From Vesta saturnalis (taxonomy: Eukaryota > Arthropoda > Insecta > Coleoptera > Lampyridae), in contig JARFJB010001974.1 in assembly GCA_036346205.1 (NCBI GenBank), positions 2,201,776-2,265,775 of the forward strand: a stretch of 64,000 nt of DNA, written 5' to 3'. This document shows positions 32,969 through 47,089 of the stretch, in pieces. The position numbers were made by a program, and so were the translations under genes. The number at the start of each line of letters is the position of its first letter. Position 1 is the first letter of the stretch. The notes under the pieces are model-generated. The model was not told the DNA's origin and made no database searches. It worked only from the letters and a program-made list of their open reading frames with translations.

Positions 32969-33639
32969 TTAATACCGCCTTTACAATACGTTCAAACTAA
33001 AAATAACGTATAAAAATGCTTTCACCATTATTACACATCATAAAAATACTTTTAGGTTTAAATCGTGTATTTTTAATTTATATTTTATGTAAATTTAAAC
33101 GTTTCGATAACAATTACAAACTTATCTTTCTCAGTAAATGTTAAAATCTCAGGCAAGGAACTTTCCTTGCCTAAGGTTAAAATATTTAAAAATTACTTGG
33201 GATGTTAGAACAAATTTATGAAATATAAAAAATATAAAAACCCAACCATAATCCTGGCATCAACATAACAGTTCAATAAATGTACAATTTGTTACATCTC
33301 TAGTAAGTTCTTATACCTCTTACACTCGTAATCCTCATTCACAGTATCTGTCAATCAACGGGTCCATAAACAAAGACAAAAATTCTTACTGATACTGAAG
33401 TCTCATTATACAAACATTAGCAAAGGTGTTTCCATTAAATCTGCGTTTAATGAAAAAGCAAATTAAGGGATTACATACAATAGAAAATAATATTTGAAAT
33501 GTATCAGATTTCCGTTACTATTAAACACAGATAAAACATACAATGCTTTTGCCAAATAATAATATAATGAGACTTAAGAAACAATTACTTACAAATGAAT
33601 TAAAATTCTTTGGTGTTTCTAATAACACACAATTCAAAT

Positions 33640-35038
33640 GTATGAACGGGAGGATGATAATTTTGAAGAAATATGCAGGTTTCGATTTTGCATTTAGTGG
33701 TTCTTCGCGTGCCTTACGATTAATTAAATTGCGTTCACAATGATACGTTCAATTCACAACAGGTAAAAATATAAACACAATGGATACCTGTATTGTTTCG
33801 ATAAGTTAGTTGCTAATGGTACGAAACAATCATGGCGGTGTAATGTTGAACTAAATAAAAATATTCGATGTAAAGGTCGTATTTATACCGATACTGTAAG
33901 TGACGAGTTTGTTCGGATTGTCAGTACGCACTGTCATGGCAGTGATGCTGCGCGGGTCGAAGTGGTGCATACAATTAACGCAATTAAACGGAGAGCTATC
34001 GAAACTCGAGAAATCCCACATCAAATCCGTACCAATATCACTCAAACCATGTCGGGTGGATCTATGGGTAGTTTACCAAGTCACAATGCTGTGCGACAAA
34101 TAGTTCAACGTTCCCGAAAGTTGGTTAATGCAGCACCAGCAGAACCTCTAGATCTATTGTAATACCTGACAATTACAAGAATTATGGAGAAGACAATTTT
34201 TTACTTGCTGATTCTGGATTTGGTGACGACATGAGAATTATCATTTTTAGTAAACCCATATCTTTGTTATAACGGCAGAACGTGGTGGTTCCGTTTTACC
34301 CATTTTATATGCACTGTTGCCAAATAAAACAGAAGAGACGTATACGCGCATGATACATTTAATTTGTAATACTTGCCCAATTTCCAACCGTCTCAGATAT
34401 CTCTGGATTTTGAACTGGCTTTAATTAATGCTTTCAAATCTAATTTTCCTCATGCGGAGTTGAATGGGTGTTTATTCCACTTAGTGGAGAATTTAAAGAG
34501 AAAATTGATACAAGAACGCCTCATAAGTCGGCACAATGATAATTGAGATTTTGCACTTCATGTCCGCATGATTGCTGCTCTTGCGTTTGTCCCAATTAAT
34601 GACCTGAAAAACGGATTGCAAGCGTTAAAAAATTCATTGTCGAATGAATTAAAACCAATTTTGGACTATTTTGAGGACACGTATATTGGTAGAATGCAGC
34701 GTAACAATCGCTGACGTCGACCTCTATTCGATTCTAGAATTTGGTCCTGTTACACGACAACTTTAAATAATGAATCACGCACAAATAATTATGCTCAAGC
34801 GGCTCATAAACGCTTGCAATCTGAATTTGGTGTACATCATCCAACCTTATGGAAATTTATTGAAGGGATTCGCGGTGTTCAGAAATCTTATTAACTAAGG
34901 TTCGCAGTGATGATGCACCAATAAAACGTTGTAGGTATGCGCTGGCAGATAGACGTATTTTGGCGTTAGCTAAAGACTACGGAAATCGCGAAATCACAGA
35001 ATACCTAAGAGGAATAGCACACAATTTTCTTATGGATT
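33640..35038 (+). pseudogene. MULE transposase (FLYWCH-like N-terminus, MULE DDE domain), broken
   Basis: A Cys-containing FLYWCH-like part lies at about 33810-33960 (QSWRCNVELN, IRCKGRIYTD, VSTHCHGSD). It is followed by IKRRAIETREIPHQI and a conserved linker (33900-34162). The DDE region gives YALLPNKTEETYTRM, SLDFELALINAFKSNFP (second Asp), LNGCLFHLVENLKRK, FALHVRMIAALAFVP, DYFEDTYIGRMQRN, a stop, then ESRTNNYAQAAHKRL, HHPTLWKFIEGI and, near the end, EYLRGIAHNFLMD. The stretch that should carry the first catalytic Asp (FxDGTF type), expected near 34260, is missing. Stops and frameshifts occur at about 33743, 34262, 34400, 34544, 34713 and 34890. It is inactive. Confidence 0.83.
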
Positions 35039-35235
35039 AAGGTTTTTTATAAATTTTTTTACTTTTAAGTCATTTTGTAAACAAGAAAATGATCCAAATA
35101 ATTCCTCAACTGTTGGTATTTATGATTAAATTGATATAACGCAAGTGTTTTTTTTTTTCATTTTTATTACGACTTATTTACAAAAATGTGAAATGGCGTT
35201 TTAGACCAGACGGTATGTTTTAAAATGCCCATGTT

Positions 35236-36842
35236 TGGATGTTTTCCATATAGAATTTTTTTGCTTTAATGGCTCCGAAATCGCACTAGTAATAATAATT
35301 TCACTATGCGGGGTCCAAAAACATGTGCTCATTTTTTTATTAATCAAAATGTTAAAAAAACGTGAAAAATTTTGCTTTTTTTTTCTTTGAACTCAAAAGC
35401 TATTTATTTCTCAGAAAAGTTGAAAAGAAAAAAAAGTTTCGTAATTAAATTTTACACAAGAGGCAGCTAATTTAAAATCGAAGAATACATTCTTCGTATT
35501 GCAAAAATAGCAAAAAACAATGAAAAAATGTATATTTCAAATTTTTTTTTCGCGCTCTCATATAACAAGTATGATAAATCATTACACCAAATTTCATTAA
35601 AATCGGTCTGATAGTTTTTGAACAATAATTTGGCAATCTATATTTTGAAAAAAAGAGCCTAAACTAAGACCTCTAGATACTTGAAAATTTAATGACATAG
35701 TACAGAGCACTCAAACTCTCAAATGTCTTTTGAAAAATTGAAATCCACTAATTAGGAGAACCGTGGCAATTTTTTAAACATTTGTGTAAATTTTGGGCTT
35801 ATAAATAATTAGAATAACTTTGCGAATTATAATTCTTTTTTATGTTTAAACTTATATTGAAAGTATTCAGAAAGACGCTTCTTAAAATATGAAAATAAGA
35901 AAAAATTAAAAATATAATTTGTATGAAAAAAAAATTTAAGTAAAATAATTACATTTTCTATGGTATTAACATAAAACATACAGCGCTTAAAAAATAAATA
36001 AAATAAAAAATATTCTTAATATGTATTTATTTTTATATCTTATATAACATTAAACACTGATATTTAAGCCTATTTTACCAATTTTTTTAATTTTTCAATT
36101 TTGGAACTTTTAAACAAATAATTCTGAATTCTTTCAATAAAAGTTTAAATATAAAAAAAAATTTATAATTCGCAAAATTATTTTAATTGTTTATAAGCCC
36201 AGAATTTACACAAATGTTTAAAAAATTGCTACGGCTCTCCTAATTAATGGATTTCAATTTTTCAAAAGACATTTGAGAGTTTTAGTGTTCTTTTATATGT
36301 CATTAAATTTTCAAGTATCTAGAGATCTTAGTTTAGGCTCTGTTTATTTTTAAATAATTGTAATTTTTTTTACAAAATATAGATTGCGAAATTATTGTTC
36401 AAAAACTATCAGACCGATCAAATTTGATGTGGTGATGTATCATACCAAGAAATTTTTTCTTTGCCAAGTATGAAGGCCCTACCTTTTATGAGTATTCGAA
36501 AAAGAAATTTCAAAAATACTTGTTTTTTTTTACATTTTTGCATTGTTTTTTTGCTATTTTTGCAATACTAACAATGTATTTTTCGATTTTAAATGACCTG
36601 TTTCTTGTTTAAAATGAAATTACGAAATTTTTTTTCCTTTGCAGCTTTACTCTGAACTGAATAGCTTTTGAGATGTTCTAGTTCAAAGAATAAAAAAAGC
36701 AAAATTGTTTATGTTTTTTTAACATTTTGTTTAATAAAAATTTGAGCACAGGTTTTTGGACCCGCGCATAGTGAAATTATTATTACTAGTACCAATTTGG
36801 AGCGATTAAAGCAAAAAAATCGATCATATGGAAAACATCCCA
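35236..36842. mobile_element. 1.6-kb foldback element inside the MULE
   Basis: The left arm starts GGATGTTTTCCATAT, and the right arm ends with its reverse complement at 36842. The arms pair for about 750-780 bp: ACTAGTAATAATAATTTCACTATGCG and its complement near 35286 and 36748, AACATTTGTGTAAATT near 35782 and 36203. The centre is near 36030. No coding sequence. A piece of one arm recurs alone at 37395-37497. Confidence 0.88.
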
Positions 36843-37038
36843 CCCAAAACAGATACCTATAAGCCTATTAATTATAATAATAGTCGTATATGTGATTCTG
36901 ATGGGGAGAGATAAGTTCGCGTCGAAATAGTGGTGTCGAAACAGAAACGTCGATGTGACCGCGTCGAAATAAGACTGTCCGATTTGTATTATACCGTTGA
37001 ATGAATCAATAATACAAAACGTGATTATTTAAAGGATG

Positions 37039-37165
37039 AGTTCGCGTCGAGAAGAGATCTCGTCGAGATGATCTCGCGTCGAGATGATGTCGCGTCAAAA
37101 CCATCTCGCGTAGAAGCGGCGGTGTCGAAGTGGAAGCGTCGAAGTGGCCGCGTCGAAATAACGCG
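37039..37165. repeat. MULE right terminal inverted repeat
   Basis: Reverse complement of the left end, with GCGTCGA units. A second, shorter right-end-like block (GCGTCGAAATAG, GTGTCGAAAC, GCGTCGAAATAAG) lies just inside it at 36916-36985. Confidence 0.85.
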
Positions 37166-37394
37166 GACCGACATATCCTATTACCTACAGCTTGTAAATT
37201 TGATGACCTTGCACAATGAAGACAATATCGTGGTTTTTCTAAAATGCACATTTTTGCTTTTCACCTTGTATCTACGTACCGGTATCGATTTGAAATAAGG
37301 TAATCTTAAATTGTTTTTGGTCAGACAAATGTGCAACTTTTCTTGCATTTAACCGACTCTCTATCTCCAACGGTTTCCAATATACTGTGTAAGA

Positions 37395-37497
37395 AAAACT
37401 TTCAAAAATACTTGTTTTTTTTTACATTTTTGCATTGTTTTTTTCTTGTTTAAAATGAAATTACGAAATTGTTTTTCCTTTGCAGCTTTATTCGCAC
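37395..37497 (+). repeat. Solo fragment of the 35236-36842 foldback arm
   Basis: It matches 36508-36650 in direct orientation with an internal gap: AAAATACTTG followed by a T-run, ATTTTTGCATTG, then TTTCTTGTTTAAAATGAAATTACGAAATT and CCTTTGCAGCTTTA (read in pieces). It lies just outside the MULE right end. Confidence 0.8.
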
Positions 37498-40270
37498 TTT
37501 TGTAAAGATAATTCAATATTAGGTAATTTTCTTTTCTAAAGTTTTAAATATGAAAATAAATAAACGTTAAAAATTAATTGAAACGTTTTATATACGTAGT
37601 AATGTCGAACCGAAAAAGTTTACTGTTATGTAGTTTCATATTTGACAAGCGAAGATTAAACGTCAGTATTTGTTAATTAAACTTATACAGAATTGTTTAT
37701 TTTGTAATGTCAAACCAGGATTATGTACTGTATAAGTTTAGATGATTACATGTATTTTCTACATTTAATGTAAGTGCAAATATGAAGTTAAAATTATCCG
37801 TATCGCGACTGAATAACATACGCATAAGAAAGTTGTGCGCTGGCCAAATCAGATTTTTTATATTGCTTTAGGATCTTATTTGTATGAATCGCTGTCTAAT
37901 CCTAGTGTAATTAATAAGGGTTATTTATGAAAATTATGTAAAATATTACTGTTCATTACATTTCTACATGCGAACTCTATAAAGTACCTATTTTAAACCA
38001 AGTATCGATCTTTAAGAAAAGTATTAACCTAGTCGCTTCAAAAAGTATAACATACTTTACTTAAAATATATGAGTTAGTAATACATAGCAAACATTTGCC
38101 TAAAATCATTATAGAAAAGTAAAGAGAAATATTTAATTACAGCACTTCCCCTAACTTAAACAATACATTTAAATCTAACTAAGCAAAACATTACCGCAGA
38201 ACTAGTAAGTACAAGTTACTAAAACTAGTTACCAAAAAGATATATGAGATTATCTTGTCTCGGATCATTAATCATATACATGGAGGGTTAGAACTCTTCT
38301 AAAAACTCTATTTCATGTAACCCAGCAAGCACTGTAGAAACAGTATAAAAAGTTTCCAACCTTTGTCAACGCAAACTTGCAAACGGAGCTACGGACAATA
38401 TCAAAATTATAAAAAAAACTTGTATAGGAGTTATATGGAAATATATTATAACGAATATGCAGTTCTTTTCGTTCCACAAGCAATATTTCAATTCGATCCC
38501 TTTCAAATGGTGAATGCTTCAATTAGTCTCGTGTAAAGTTTAGTGAGAATTAGAGCAACCTACGTTTTGAAAGACTGGAATGGTACTGTTAATTCAACAC
38601 TAAATATAAAAATGCTTTAATTAATGAGAAATCGAGATGAATGGTCATTATCCGACAAAAACAAAGTCAATGCGGGTTTGTGCTGTAAATTAAACAAGTG
38701 GCGCAATTACCACAGTTCTATGAGATAAATTGAAAGGCCGATCGCGTTTCAAGCTCTGTAATTTTCAGTAGACACACAGACGTTGCTAATTATCATGTAC
38801 ATTACATGTTTACAGTCCAATTTGACATGCTCGACAAATTTTATACAAAAAATTAATAGTCTAAATAATAGATCAAATCATTTGTCCACAAAATAAATAT
38901 ACAGCAAATTTTATACAAAGTTGATGATGTATGTAGTATTGAACCTTTATGTTACATATTTTTTGTTCATTTTGCTTCCTACACTACGAATATTTAATTG
39001 TAAAATAAAAGCTTTAAAATAATGAAAACGAAACACTGTTTTACTTTAACCGCTCCTACAATTAAAACCAGATCTAAATTAAAAAAGTAAAGCAAAAAAT
39101 GTGTTCACTAGAAACATACCATGGCCGTGAATACTGGTACTTCTGAACTTAACCACAGCATAATACATGTATGCAATAAAAAACTGAAGTACTACTGTAC
39201 ATCGAAATTAACGTGTTACAGAACATGTTTCAAAAAAGAAAGATACACATAATTGGCAAAAAATTGGTTTTATAATGAACAACGATTATTTGTTTTTAGA
39301 GATAACATTCCTCTAAACGTTTTCTATCAAATACAAGTATTTGATTTTCATATGTAATGTAGTGCAACAAACTAATAAACTGCAATAAGAATATTTTAAG
39401 TATAAACTTCAAAGACCAATTTATTTCCTTGCCTGTGCAAAGGTGTAATAGTAAAAGGTATGTTGTAATTATATTTCTGGTCAATCGTTACCACATAAAC
39501 CAACGTCCCGTGGTGTTGCAAAGGTCCTTTCGTTAAAAAATTTAAGTAAACATCACATTTCAATTCACGTATATCCTTTGAAGTGAAAATAAGGTATACT
39601 CGAATTTTAAAAGCCAGAATTTTCGCTTCACATTTCCGATTGATTTGTTATGAGCTAGATCAAACGTTTATTGTATAAAATAAACATGAGATTGTACACA
39701 AAGTAATAACTGCTAATTGTAGGTTATATTTGATGGTAAATTGGCTTAGATGTATAAACGGGAACCGTAATTCCGTTTTTTTGAAATGTGTATAATTAAA
39801 TTACTCTACAATTCAGGATATATAATATAATTAAAACCTACAACAAGAAACGTACGTAAAATATTTGAGAAATACTGCGACCTACAAGTTAACGTAGCTC
39901 TTTGAAATCGATAATTAGTTTACAAATATTCCGAATATGTAGATACAACAAATCTAAGCCAAATCGTAGTTGATAGTGGAAAATATTTCTCTTTGCCTAA
40001 TTCAGACTCTGATAATATAGACAATTGTATTAACACGGTCAAATTTAAATTAAAACATTGTGGGTGACAAAGTTTCGGTTGATACACTATTTCCAAAGTT
40101 GCATCGCCTGTAAGTTCCAAATTGTTGAACTTAATAACTAAAAATCATAGTCACGAGACTAAAATCAAGTTAACCTCGTCGGAATGGTCATGGAACTCAT
40201 TTTAAATTTGTCTTCTACCATATCTCCGATTTCCAGCTCCTAAGAGAGGCTTTGAAGGTATAAGCTTCTA
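37498..40270. other. AT-rich stretch, nothing recognised
   Basis: About 2.8 kb without convincing ORFs (none above 70 codons), inverted repeats or known element motifs. It may be unique intergenic or intronic sequence. Confidence 0.4.
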
Positions 40271-40778
40271 AAACACATACACATACACACGCGCGCGCGC
40301 ACACATACACACGCACACATACACGCACCCACACACACACAAACACACACAAACACACACAAACACACATAAACACACACACACACACACAGGCACAGCA
40401 TGCACATTGCACACACACGATACCACGCACACACACACACGCACACGCACGACACGCACACACGCGACCGCACAGCACAGCAACGACAACACACGCACAC
40501 ACGACACACAGCACACCACACACACACGCACACGCACACACGCACACGCACACGCACACACAGCACACACACGCACACGCACACGCACACGCACACGCAC
40601 ACACGCACAGCACACGCACACGCACACGCACCACACCACACGCACACGCACACGCACACGCACACGCACACGCACACGCACACGCACACAGCACACACGC
40701 ACACGCACCACCACGCACGCGACACGCACGCACGCACACCACACGCACACGCACACGCACACGCACACGCACACGGAC

Positions 40779-40810
<32 letters not shown>

Positions 40811-40918
40811 GCACTTCCACACGAAGACGTACACGTTCACGCACGCGCACACGAATACGCATATGCACACGTTCACTCACACGCACGCATACACTTACAC
40901 GTACACGCATAGCACACA
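40271..40918. repeat. (CA)n / (CACACG)n repeat
   Basis: CA runs grade into a CACACG / CACGCA array with local ACGAC variants. Frames reading Thr-His or Val-Cys across it are artefacts. The + strand here is the pyrimidine-A counterpart of the GT repeat at 22077-22455. Confidence 0.95.
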
Positions 40919-41410
40919 ACAAATTTTGTATTGGGATATCTGTTCGCAGTTATTCGACTTCTCAAGTTTTTCTACAATGGTCATATCTTACTTATTTAAA
41001 ATGATTTTTTAAAAATTCAAAGACTTTTAAGATCGGTATCTGATTTTCTGAAACGTTTGTACATACAATTATTTCACATTTTGAAAAAGTAACAAATTGG
41101 GGAGCGATTAAATATCTCAAATGATGATATTGGTGTAACCACCCCATGGATGTTTTAATAAGAAGCATTTTTAAAATGCTTGATTTGTCTTCTATAACAT
41201 TTATTGGAAACATTTTTTCAACAAAATAAGAATACAAAGCAAGTCAAGTAGCCTTGTATTATTGAAAAATCCAACAAAAGAGCTACTGAATACGAAAGTA
41301 TAACAAATTATTTATTATTGAATTTGTAATTCTTTTCAAATTTTCAAGATGGCCACAATTCGCAGTAACAGAATTGTAATAAAAGGATTATGTTTACGTA
41401 GGCCCATACT

Positions 41411-41487
41411 ACCGGATCCGGTTCTTAGGAAAATACCTTGGTAGTTTAGGAAACTACCAAGGTATTTTCCTAAGAACCGGATCCGGT
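41411..41487. repeat. Perfect 37-bp inverted repeat with a 3-nt loop
   Basis: The arm at 41411-41447 (ACCGGATCCGG to GGTAGTTT) is exactly the reverse complement of 41451-41487; AGG separates them. It lies close to the left boundary of the large inverted duplication and has no counterpart in the right arm near 54130. Confidence 0.93.
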
Positions 41488-42390
41488 TCCCAAAGACAGA
41501 GCCGTTTCCCAAAACAGGGGAGCCGTCACCCAACACAGATAACCGTTTCCCCCATTTCAAGGTCACACTTCTCAGAAAAGAACAAAGGAGTTCCATTGTT
41601 CTGGCCGAGTTAGGGTCATAATTCCTAAAAATAGTCCAATTTCTACCTAACCCCACCATTTCAGACTCAATTCTGAGAAATAAATTTTCAAGAACTAAGG
41701 CGATCCTTTGTTCAAGCCGACGCTTCAAAGTCCATGCTTACAATTTTCAAGGTCACACCTCTGAGAAAAGTACAAATGTAATCCATTGTTCTGACCTTGA
41801 TAGGTTCATAATTCCTAAAAATAGATCGTTATCTAGATACCCACACTATTTCAGGCTCAATTCTGAGAAATCAATTTTCAAAGACAAAGGCGATGTTCAA
41901 GCAATTTAACCGACGCTTCAAGGTGAAAGCGTTTTGCTCAAGGCCATCATACACATTGCCTATGTATATTCCTCAAGGTCATACAGCAATTCTTGGCTGA
42001 GCTAAGGTGTTAATTCTTGTGAATCAACTCTCAGAGGTATTAAGTGGATTTTTCAAGGTGTGAGGGATTCTACCTTTCAGGGTCACCCAAGCAATTCTTG
42101 GCTGAAACAAGACGTTAATTCTCAAGGTCGGAGAAATCATGCAGGTTGCCGTTGTCTATGCTAAAATGTGAGTAAAAGTTCTAGTATTGGCTAAATTGTA
42201 ATAAAAAGATTATGCTTACGATATGTGGATTCATAATACTACTGTCCTAAACCACCAGGATGAGGTAGTTTTCCTAAGAACCGGACCCAGTTCCCAAAGA
42301 CAGATAGTCGTTTCCCAAAACAGGGGAGCCGTTTCCAAAAACAGGGATCTGTTACCCAACACAGGTAGCCGTTCCCCCACCAGTTCACGG
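41470..42390. repeat. Minisatellite with CGTTTCCCAAAACAG-type unit (~25 bp), two blocks
   Basis: Blocks at 41470-41555 and 42265-42390 repeat units such as GTTTCCCAAAACAGG, CCCAAAGACAGATAG and TTACCCAACACAGGTAG. Reverse-complement blocks are at 53280-53400 and 54110-54135, and smaller ones lie near 44300, 44940, 47750, 48405, 50070 and 50735. Confidence 0.8.
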
Positions 42391-43897
42391 TCACACCTCA
42401 GAAAAAAACGAAGGTAATTAATTGTTTAAGTAATTCTTGGCTGAGTCAGGGTCATAATTCCTATAAATCACGTGTAGGGCTATCAAATAGTTTATCAATG
42501 GTTAAAAAATCAACCCGTAGGGGTATCCCAATACATGGCCGGTAAAGCTATATACGAGGATGCTCTTCAAGCTCACGTACACTATAGGATCCACTTTCTC
42601 GGTTTCAAGGCCATTGCGTACCCACATTGTCTGTTTATATTCTGTAAGGTCACGTATTAAGGAAAACCCGCAAGTGAATTAGGTCACGTACACTTTCCCT
42701 GCAAGGTCACACCCCTCTGAAAAATCAATTTTCAAGGACAAAGGCGATGTTGAATCAATTCTGGTCGGCTCATAATTCATGAAATCAACTGCATGGGGTG
42801 TTCAAATAGACTTTTCAAGGTGCGGGGGATTCTACTTTTCGGGGTTAGGTCACCAAACTGGTTGAGACCTTATATCGGGATGTCAGATTTAGCAGCATTC
42901 CTAATCAATGACGCCACGTGGATTTCATTCAAGCAGATATTGAGTGAGTCAAGGTCATGTGTTAACCTGCAGGGGTGCCCCAATCTTACCCAACCTTCTC
43001 CGATTGCAGATTTTATTCTGGCCGTGTCGGGGTCATAATTACAAGAAATCTTAAAATAGATTGTTATCTAGGTCAACACCCAAAACGTATTGGTATCAAT
43101 TTTCGCACATTGCATACGTGTATTCCTCAAGGTCCAGATTGTTCACGTTCAAAAACATGGTTTTTCAAGGTTATGGTCATTGTACACATTACCTATATCA
43201 AAGTATATGGTTTATCAAGGTCTACTCATTACCTGCGTCCAAGTACATGGTTTTCAAGGTCCTTTCGTACACCGTGTAAAGTATGTTCTTCAAGGTCACC
43301 AACTAATTCTTGGTCAACTCGAGGTGCTAATTCTTGGAATTCTCAAGGTCAGAGATATTAAATGGACTGTCAAGTTGTGGGTGTGGGGATTCTATTTTCA
43401 GGTAGAGGTTATGTGTCGGGAAATATTCAACGTCTCCTGCAGGGGGCAGCAAGGTCACATGGCTTTCAAGCAGGCTATGCTTAGCTGAGCCGAGGTGTTA
43501 ATTCAGTTATTACAATTCTCAAGGTGATCTGCAGGGTATTCCTGGAAATCAATTCCTAATCAATAACCAATTAGTGACTTTTGTATGTCTTAGAAGTTAT
43601 TACAATTCCTATAAATATATTCTCAAGGTGAAAGGTGTTATTTCCATGTCCCCCACCATTTCAAACACAATCCTGAGAAATCAATTTTCAAGGTCAGGGG
43701 GGTATTACAGTTGAGACATATTATCGTCTATGCTAAAAGGTAGGTTAAATGGTTCTTCTATTGCCCAAATTGACCTATTCAAGGTTACAATTTATTGGTA
43801 TCTTATTACAAGCAGTTCGCGGGCAGATATTGTTTATGCTAATAAGTGTAGGTCAAGGTTAAACGAATATTTTATTGGCTCTATGTGTATTTATGCT

Positions 43898-44055
43898 TTG
43901 ACGTTCCCCTCACGCTTTTTGACGTTTGCGTGATGGTTTTTTGATGTTTCCCTAACGTCTTTGACGTTTCCTTCGTGTTTTTTGACGTTCCTTTGAGGGT
44001 TTTTGAACTTTTCAACCTTTTCCTTGACGTTTGCCTGACGTTTCCTAATGTCCTA
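43898..44055. repeat. Minisatellite with TTTTTGACGTTTCC-type unit (~22 bp)
   Basis: About seven degenerate units carrying TGACGTT. The reverse complement, with AACGTCA units, is at 51285-51447. Confidence 0.8.
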
Positions 44056-45645
44056 AAGGTCAAGGTCACATCCCATTCAAGGCGAGCAAGACATGTCAAA
44101 TCGAAATTTTGTGGTCGACATTTTGCAATTCCACCAGTAGGCATATGAAGGACATGTTATTTATGCTAATAAGTAGATCAAGGTTAAATCGTTGTGTGGT
44201 TAGATATTTTCAAGGTCTCCAAGAAATTTTTCAAAAAGAGTATGTGAATTCATAATAATAGTGTCCTAACTAGGAGCTGGCACGTCTCAGGATGAGGTAG
44301 TTTCCCCCAAGAACTGGATCCGTTTCCCAAATACAGATAGATGTTTCTTGACGTTTTCGGTCTCCTGATTGGACGCTGGATTCTACATGTGGGGGATTAA
44401 GATTAGGATATAGGACCGATCCTGATCCAAAATATTCCAATTGAAGGTTAGTTAATCCGACGTGCACGCACGCGGTCCGGGCTTCAAGGTTAAAATTCGT
44501 CGATTCTTAGAAGTTATTACAATCATTGGAAATCAAGCTGACCTGCAAGGGTATTCTTAGAATTCCTAAGGTTAAACGGTGCTTTTATTGGTTCTGTGTG
44601 TATCTATATATCCATGTATCTATGTTTTGGTGTTACGACGTTTTACAACGTTTTTTTTGTTTTTTCGGCATTTCATGACGTTATTTTGAGGTTTGCGATG
44701 TGTTTTCCAGCCACGTCGCGCGTATGGGGTATCATTAGAAATCTAAAGATAGAAGCAGTTTGTGGAAACATGAAGGGAATAGTAAGCAAGCGTTCCTATT
44801 GCTCAATTCTAACAAGAGAATCAGTGGAAACAAGAGAGTAGTTGTCTATGCTAAACGTATATCAAGGTTCCTGTATTGGCTAAATTGCACACTTACAGTA
44901 TCTTACTATCCTAACCAACAGCAGGAGGTAGTTTCACTAAGACAGATAGTCAAATACAGATAGTCGTTTCCCATCACAGCTAACCCAGTAGTCGTTTCCC
45001 CCACAGAAAACAAATTGAACCAGGCTGTGCAGGGGTAAAGTTTATTTATCTGAGGGGGTTAAAGTTTATTGGCTCGAAGGATATCATATTATTAAAAATC
45101 AACTCATGGGAAGGTTGTTGTTTATGCTAAGAAGGTTAAGCGGTGTCTAAGCTTTTGCCGGAACTCTTAGAAATCTGAAAATAGGTCAAGGTACAGATAG
45201 AAGACAGTTTTTATATTATAGAAAAGCTGGATAATCCGATTAAATCACCTACTTTTAGAGGTATCTTTTCCAATAGATGCTGAAATAAGTCAACAGGGTT
45301 ATCATCCAGGGGTAGTTTTTGGCAAATTCTAAACTGTTTTCGTTGAGAATGCCTTTCTATGCATCTGACAAAGCTGGACAGAAAGCAGTAAGTGCGGAAG
45401 TGTGAGCGATTGGACACGTTAATAAAGCCAGTAAAACTCAATTTAGAGTGTTATGTAATGAAAACAGAAAAAGGTGAAACTGTGTATTAGCAATAAGGAA
45501 TTTGTAAAAATTGTGTAGTAAAGTAGAAGCATGAAAGGTTTAGAAGTATGGTGAAGGTATGGTGTTAGAAACGGAGGAGTTTAAATGTGCATTACCCCAG
45601 CGCTTTTACGAGTTTTTCAAAGAATTTAAAACGCTGCTAAATATA

Positions 45646-46609
<964 letters not shown>

Positions 46610-47089
46610 TATATATAACGCAATTTATTAAACTCTGTGATTGTTTGTTCTTTTCCAACAAATCTGTATTCTGTAAGTTGTATACAGTCCAATTTCGCCT
46701 CTTTAAAGCCAGTTCCAACGTACGTCAGGGATTCTATTTCCTTATGGGAGATTACAATTTCCTAATTCAGTGTTTCGATAGCTTAAAGTACATAATATGT
46801 ATCGCCTTATCATCTGGAGGAAGAAGGTCGATATCGGATAAAATCCTAGGACCGTACTAACGACTAGACGTCTGTCAAAAAGTTCCCGCACCCAAGCATG
46901 AATATGTAGAGCCAATAAGAACCGTTTAACCATGATAGGTTGACTGCAGGAGGGTAGAATACTACCGAAAAACTAGTACTACAGAAGCTTTTTGACATTT
47001 GTCAGCAATAAACACACTGTTTGTAAAATGATTCTAGTTAAAGCATGTTTACATGTGTTTTCTAACTGCACCCAAACTACTCATGAACA

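Larger units (their letters stand above)
32853..37173 (+). mobile_element. Mutator-like element (MULE) with TCGACGC-rich ends
   Basis: The left end (32853-32970) and right end (37039-37173) are inverted repeats, sharing ATTTCGACGCGGCCAC, TTCGACGCTTCCACTTC and GATCATCTCGACG. Each end contains many TCGACGC units. A MULE transposase pseudogene lies between them in + orientation. A foldback element at 35236-36842 makes up much of the rest. I could not identify a clear 8-10 bp target duplication. Confidence 0.8.

Noticed and set aside
40240..40918. CRISPR-like or telomeric array
   Set aside because: No spacers and no fixed repeat; it is a degenerate CA/CG dinucleotide-type repeat.
44760..44963. 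67-residue frame repeated identically at 47777-47980 and imperfectly at 50086-50313
   Set aside because: Identity follows from the DNA duplication. The third copy has a shifted frame and different end, and no domain is recognisable, so it is not evidence of a gene.
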